From positions 1 through 39,293 of the forward strand of contig CAYWTB010000038.1 in NCBI GenBank assembly GCA_964461135.1: a DNA stretch of 39,293 bases, read 5' to 3'. Under the pieces are notes generated by a model that saw only the letters and a program-made list of their open reading frames with translations, was not told the origin of the DNA and did no database searches. Of this stretch, positions 36,163 through 39,293 are shown piece after piece. Source of the DNA: RQOF01 sp964461135. GTDB taxonomy: Bacteria > Calditrichota > Calditrichia > RBG-13-44-9. Within the stretch, counting starts at the first letter, position 1; every line of letters begins with the position of its first letter. A program made the position numbers and the translations under genes.

Positions 36163-36383
36163 ATGGACATCCCCGAATATTATCGGAAATTTCAAAGCCA
36201 GACACCTCCGCCGAAACCACACCAGGCGCCGCAAGCCGGTCAGTCCCCGAAGCCCTCACAGGCCAAACCGCCGGAAAAAACCTTCCGGGTCAATGATTTA
36301 ACATTCAATATGTATAACAGTCAAAAGATTAAAACTGAATATCCTCCTACTCTCTGATGATATTCAGAACTTAATTTACGATC
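36163..36383 (+). pseudogene. Decayed copy of the DUF1795 chaperone-like gene
   Basis: The first 64 codons start MDIPEYYRKF, continue with a Pro-rich stretch and KPPEKTFRVNDLTFNMY, and match the N-terminus of the intact gene at 38572 (MDIPEYYRKY ... KPPEKTFRANDFTINIY). The frame then ends at TGA 36355-36357. Just after it, a shifted frame reads DDIQNLI, resembling DGIQHNI of the intact copy, so a frameshift followed by decay is likely; no further similarity is visible. A TAGGA ribosome-like site precedes the ATG. A functional short peptide cannot be excluded. Confidence 0.65.
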
Positions 36384-36738
36384 ATTACAAATCTGTAATT
36401 AAGTTAACAAATTAGAAGCATGAGAATAATAACTTACTTATCATGAGGGAGATAATAATAACTTGAAATCAATGTGGTTAGTATAATCCAGCTTTTCCCC
36501 ATTGAATAAATATTATTTAGAAATTCTCATTCATTCGTACACTTACAATACAATAAATACGAGTTTGAATACTCTTCTATTCTTTAAAAAATTCATCTTT
36601 AGTATCTCCTGATCTGAAACCTCCTGCATTTTAATTTTTATTATCCATCAGTAAATTAGTGGTGCTTCATTTTTACTCTACTCATGTTATATTCTTATTT
36701 AATGACGCACACCGATTATATTTGCAAAGGAAATCGAA
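36384..36738. other. AT-rich gap before the lipoprotein gene
   Basis: About 355 AT-rich bases with no gene, probably including the rest of the decayed DUF1795 copy beyond recognition. The ribosome site AAAGGAAA of the following gene lies at its right end. No clear promoter or terminator was found. Confidence 0.4.
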
Positions 36739-38232
36739 ATGTCTATTCAGAATTTCTCTATTCGACTTTTTTCGATCTTTCGATTTGTGATGTCAACCAG
36801 CATTGTTGTGTGTGTATTATCCTGTCAGGATGAAAGTACGAATCCGCAACCTGTAGATAATGTAGATAATTCAAGACCAACCATTATCTCTATCTCCCCC
36901 TCCAATGGAGCAGCCAATGTGTCGATTAATGTTAACATCTCGGTCAATTTTTCGGAGGCGATTGATAATTCGACCCTTCATTCAGGAACATTCTTCTTTG
37001 ATAATAATATTAGTGGAAATATTAATATCGCATCTGACAATAAAAATGCAACTTTTGATCCTATAACAGATTTGGACTATTCCACCACATATACCGTCAC
37101 CATTACCAGTGGTGTGCAGGATCTGGCCGGAAATTCCATGAAATCCGATTATAGCTGGCAGTTCATCACTCAGGATGCCCCGGTACCTATTTTTACATAT
37201 CCGCTTTCTCTGGGAAAACAGTGGCTATATGATGCTTATTCACGGTATGGCTATGTTTCCGCGCAGGGCTCAAGTGATATTCGTTTCTATGGTGATTATA
37301 TTCTGCTTGTATCAGGTGAAAATGTTTTCCATAACGGCAGATTCTCCACAGAACTGTCATTATTCGAACTAGGTGATGCCGGGGAATTCGATGTCTCAAA
37401 AATCTATTTGATCCAAAGCTCGGCAGGTGTTGAAATGGAGGAAGGCGGCAGCTGGCGGACGATCCTTTCCACTCAGTCTACCTCATTTCTGAATAATGCA
37501 TTTCTGTTCTCCGGTTCTGTGGGTAATGTTTCCGCAAGCCAAATCTCAACTGCACAAGTGAGCGTCCCGGCCGGTACTTTTAATACATTAAAGACCGATT
37601 ATCATTTTAAAGAAACGAGCCAGTATGCCTCACAGCATATTTGGGATGATAGAATTGAATATTTTGCAGACGGTGTCGGCGTGGTAAAATCTTTCTGGGA
37701 TATTTTGATCGATGATAAAGATCCCATGTCTGCTGATTATTTCAGAGAGGGGCTGATACAATTGAAATATATTGATTCAGGACCCTTTCCGGACTTTTCG
37801 AAGGAGATAGAACCCAATAATCAATTTTTAGATAGCACCCTTACTGTTACCTATCCTTTTATCGTTGCGGGAGATGCAGCACTCTATGATCAGGGTAATA
37901 TTGTCGGAGGCATATTTGCTTCTTATATAAGTCCGGATGCTAATGGGGAAAGAAAAGTACAGGACTGGTTTAAGGTTATTGCCACCTCGAGTTCTCCTGT
38001 AAAAATAAATTTAAAATACAGCGGGTATTATAATGATTTGGATATCTATGTCTTTGAAAAATGGAAAGTTCAGGGGCAGTCATATGGCGCATGGTTTGGT
38101 AAAGGTACAAATCCTACCGGAGAAACGGAATTAATTAGTGGTAATTTCACCGCAGGCCATGATTATTATATTGGTATCCAGGCATATGATACACCGGGAG
38201 GGCGTTCAGATTATTGGGTTTGTGTTCGCTGA
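36739..38232 (+). CDS. Surface or periplasmic lipoprotein with Big_5 and PPC-like domains
   Basis: A 497-residue lipoprotein. A hydrophobic N-terminus ends in lipobox VLSC with Cys29 as the lipidated residue. Residues about 45-150 form a Big_5 Ig-like domain (PTIISISPSNGAANVSINVNI...AGNSMKSDYSWQF). A middle domain of unknown type carries an LSLGKQWLYDAY motif common in such lipoproteins. Residues about 360-497 resemble the bacterial pre-peptidase C-terminal (PPC) beta domain (DWFKVIATSSSPVKINLKYS, DLDIYVFEK). It does not look like a T6SS part and probably reached this locus independently. Ligand or role unknown. Confidence 0.75.
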   Translation: MSIQNFSIRLFSIFRFVMSTSIVVCVLSCQDESTNPQPVDNVDNSRPTIISISPSNGAANVSINVNISVNFSEAIDNSTLHSGTFFFDNNISGNINIASDNKNATFDPITDLDYSTTYTVTITSGVQDLAGNSMKSDYSWQFITQDAPVPIFTYPLSLGKQWLYDAYSRYGYVSAQGSSDIRFYGDYILLVSGENVFHNGRFSTELSLFELGDAGEFDVSKIYLIQSSAGVEMEEGGSWRTILSTQSTSFLNNAFLFSGSVGNVSASQISTAQVSVPAGTFNTLKTDYHFKETSQYASQHIWDDRIEYFADGVGVVKSFWDILIDDKDPMSADYFREGLIQLKYIDSGPFPDFSKEIEPNNQFLDSTLTVTYPFIVAGDAALYDQGNIVGGIFASYISPDANGERKVQDWFKVIATSSSPVKINLKYSGYYNDLDIYVFEKWKVQGQSYGAWFGKGTNPTGETELISGNFTAGHDYYIGIQAYDTPGGRSDYWVCVR

Positions 38233-38571
38233 ACATATCCATTTAACTTTTTTTTCCCGGCTCATTTGAAAGTGTCATATTTACCAGTCTTTGTAAGAAT
38301 GCTTTTCATTTTATACTACTCAAAGATCCCATTTTTTCTGATATTTTATTCTGAAGAGATGTAATTAAATTATTCCAATAGATCGGGTCTTATGAAAATT
38401 AAGGATTCTTTCCAAGAATAAATAAGTTGATCGGATTTCTACCAGGAATTTTCTATTTATAAAGTTACATTCGACTCTTTTAGTTACTTCACTTTAATGT
38501 AAAGATTTATTGGTTTTCAAATTCAAGTTACTGAGAATTGGAATTCAAACATTTAATTGAACAGACTGCCT
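38233..38571. other. AT-rich gap, no gene seen
   Basis: A 339-base AT-rich stretch with no open frame of note, no clear terminator after the lipoprotein gene and no clear promoter before the DUF1795 gene. Confidence 0.4.
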
Positions 38572-39114
38572 ATGGATATCCCCGAATATTACCGTAAATA
38601 TCAGAGTGAGCAATCCGAGAAACCGGAGACAAAACCTGACCAACCGGCTCAACCACCTAAACCACCAGCCGGTAAACCACCCGAGAAAACGTTCAGGGCC
38701 AATGATTTTACCATCAATATTTATGACGGCTGGGAAGATAAAACCATCTATACCCTCACCGGACCGGTTACCGACGGTATCCAGCACAATATTATTGTCA
38801 ATATAGAACCGGATGTGCAAGTGGATTCCCTGGAAAGTTATGTGGACTGGCAGGTGAGATCGCTGGAGGAGCAGCTGAAAGCCTGCCGTTTGTTGTTAAA
38901 ACAACCCGTCAGTCTCGCTAACGGGCTCCCTGCTTACCGGGCCGTTTTCAGCTGGTATCCCACGGATTTCCTGCGCATCTACCAGGAACAGATCTTCCTG
39001 CTGTCCGGTAGTACTGCCTACAAACTTACCGCCTCCTTTACCAAAAAGACCCGCAAAACCCTGGGGCCGCAGGTGGAACGGATGATGCTGAGTTTTAATC
39101 CGGAACAGAAATAG
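38572..39114 (+). CDS. DUF1795 (EagR-type) T6SS effector chaperone-like protein
   Basis: A 180-residue protein. A Pro-rich leader (about 1-42, starting MDIPEYYRKYQ) precedes a DUF1795/DcrB-type domain: FTINIYDGWEDKTIYTL, then the SLESYVDWQVRSLEEQL helix, GLPAYRAVFSW and LRIYQEQIFLLSGSTAYKLTASF. EagR chaperones of this family hold membrane segments of prePAAR-type T6SS effectors before loading. The ATG at 38572 is chosen over the TTG at 38557 because the decayed copy at 36163 begins at the same MDIPEYYRK. The Pro-rich leader is unusual for EagR. The PAAR protein in this window has no membrane segments, so its client may lie further right. Confidence 0.75.
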   Translation: MDIPEYYRKYQSEQSEKPETKPDQPAQPPKPPAGKPPEKTFRANDFTINIYDGWEDKTIYTLTGPVTDGIQHNIIVNIEPDVQVDSLESYVDWQVRSLEEQLKACRLLLKQPVSLANGLPAYRAVFSWYPTDFLRIYQEQIFLLSGSTAYKLTASFTKKTRKTLGPQVERMMLSFNPEQK

Positions 39115-39250
39115 ACTTCCCGATTTTTTCAATCATAAATTTGTAATATAGAGCTTTAATTATTCCAAAATATGATTATTGCTTTTAATCCGTAAAAACG
39201 GGTTATAAATCTTTGATTTTTAATAACTACTGTATGATAATACAATGAGT

Positions 39251-39293
39251 GTCATTGCGAGGAGTGCCTGCCTGCCTGTCCGATGCCAGGCGG
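39251..39293. repeat. Palindromic repeat, copy cut by the window end
   Basis: It begins GTGTCATTGCGAGGAG, like the left end of the element at 20618, and continues into a GC-rich palindromic segment. Bases 39267-39293 match 23913-23939 on the opposite strand at 26 of 27 positions. The element continues beyond the window. Confidence 0.65.

Noticed and set aside
36739..38232. Lipoprotein as T6SS immunity protein
   Set aside because: Its Big_5 and PPC-like domains are common in unrelated surface lipoproteins, and it is not adjacent to a clear effector gene.

Overview
This window carries a complete, single-strand (+) type VI secretion system (T6SS) locus with its own sigma-54 regulatory front end and a downstream effector island. 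All thirteen core components are present: TssA, B, C, Hcp (TssD), E, F, G, ClpV (TssH), VgrG (TssI), J, K, L and M, plus PAAR, FHA and TagF. The TssJ-TssL-TssM membrane complex with ClpV and a conventional VgrG/PAAR spike makes it a proteobacterial-type (T6SSi) machine rather than a Bacteroidota T6SSiii, an extracellular contractile injection system or a prophage. Lipoboxes, a TssJ lipoprotein and a periplasmic TssM domain imply a Gram-negative, diderm host. Moderate-to-low GC, Big_5/PPC-type surface lipoproteins and GC-rich palindromic intergenic repeats would fit an FCB-group or related uncultured lineage, but the phylum is an inference and was not tested.

Layout. 1-684: non-coding. 685-2193: a GAF-AAA+-Fis sigma-54 activator. 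2194-2442: a control region with a near-consensus -24/-12 promoter (2368-2384) and upstream inverted repeats. 2443-7105: pseudo-receiver protein, FHA protein, tssJ, tssK, tssL. 7177-20465: tssM, tagF, tssA (with a duplicated ImpA_N domain), tssB, tssC, hcp, tssE, tssF, tssG. 20466-21135: gap with a 188-bp inverted-repeat element. 21136-23754: clpV. 23755-24383: repeat-rich spacer. 24384-27807: vgrG and a PAAR protein with a long C-terminal extension.

Effector island (27989 to the right edge). This part looks more AT-rich and is less tightly packed. It holds a 1093-aa protein combining OmpA-like and peptidoglycan-binding-like modules with a C-terminal metzincin-like zinc protease signature; two unrecognised beta-rich proteins, one with a secretion-type N-terminus; a 287-aa protein sharing the PAAR protein's C-terminal domains but without PAAR; a 243-aa protein with a caspase-like His-Gly/Cys pattern; a decayed and an intact DUF1795 (EagR-type chaperone) gene sharing the same N-terminal leader; and a Big_5/PPC lipoprotein.

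How it may work (inference). The activator switches on the 2443-onward operon through sigma-54. FHA and TagF suggest post-translational control, but no PpkA-type kinase or PppA-type phosphatase is in the window. VgrG/PAAR forms the spike, and the PAAR C-terminal Ig-like and transthyretin-like domains probably dock cargo. The metalloprotease and caspase-like proteins are the best effector candidates. The most novel features are the OmpA/peptidoglycan-binding/metzincin protein, the docking module shared by a PAAR and a non-PAAR protein, and the caspase-like candidate.
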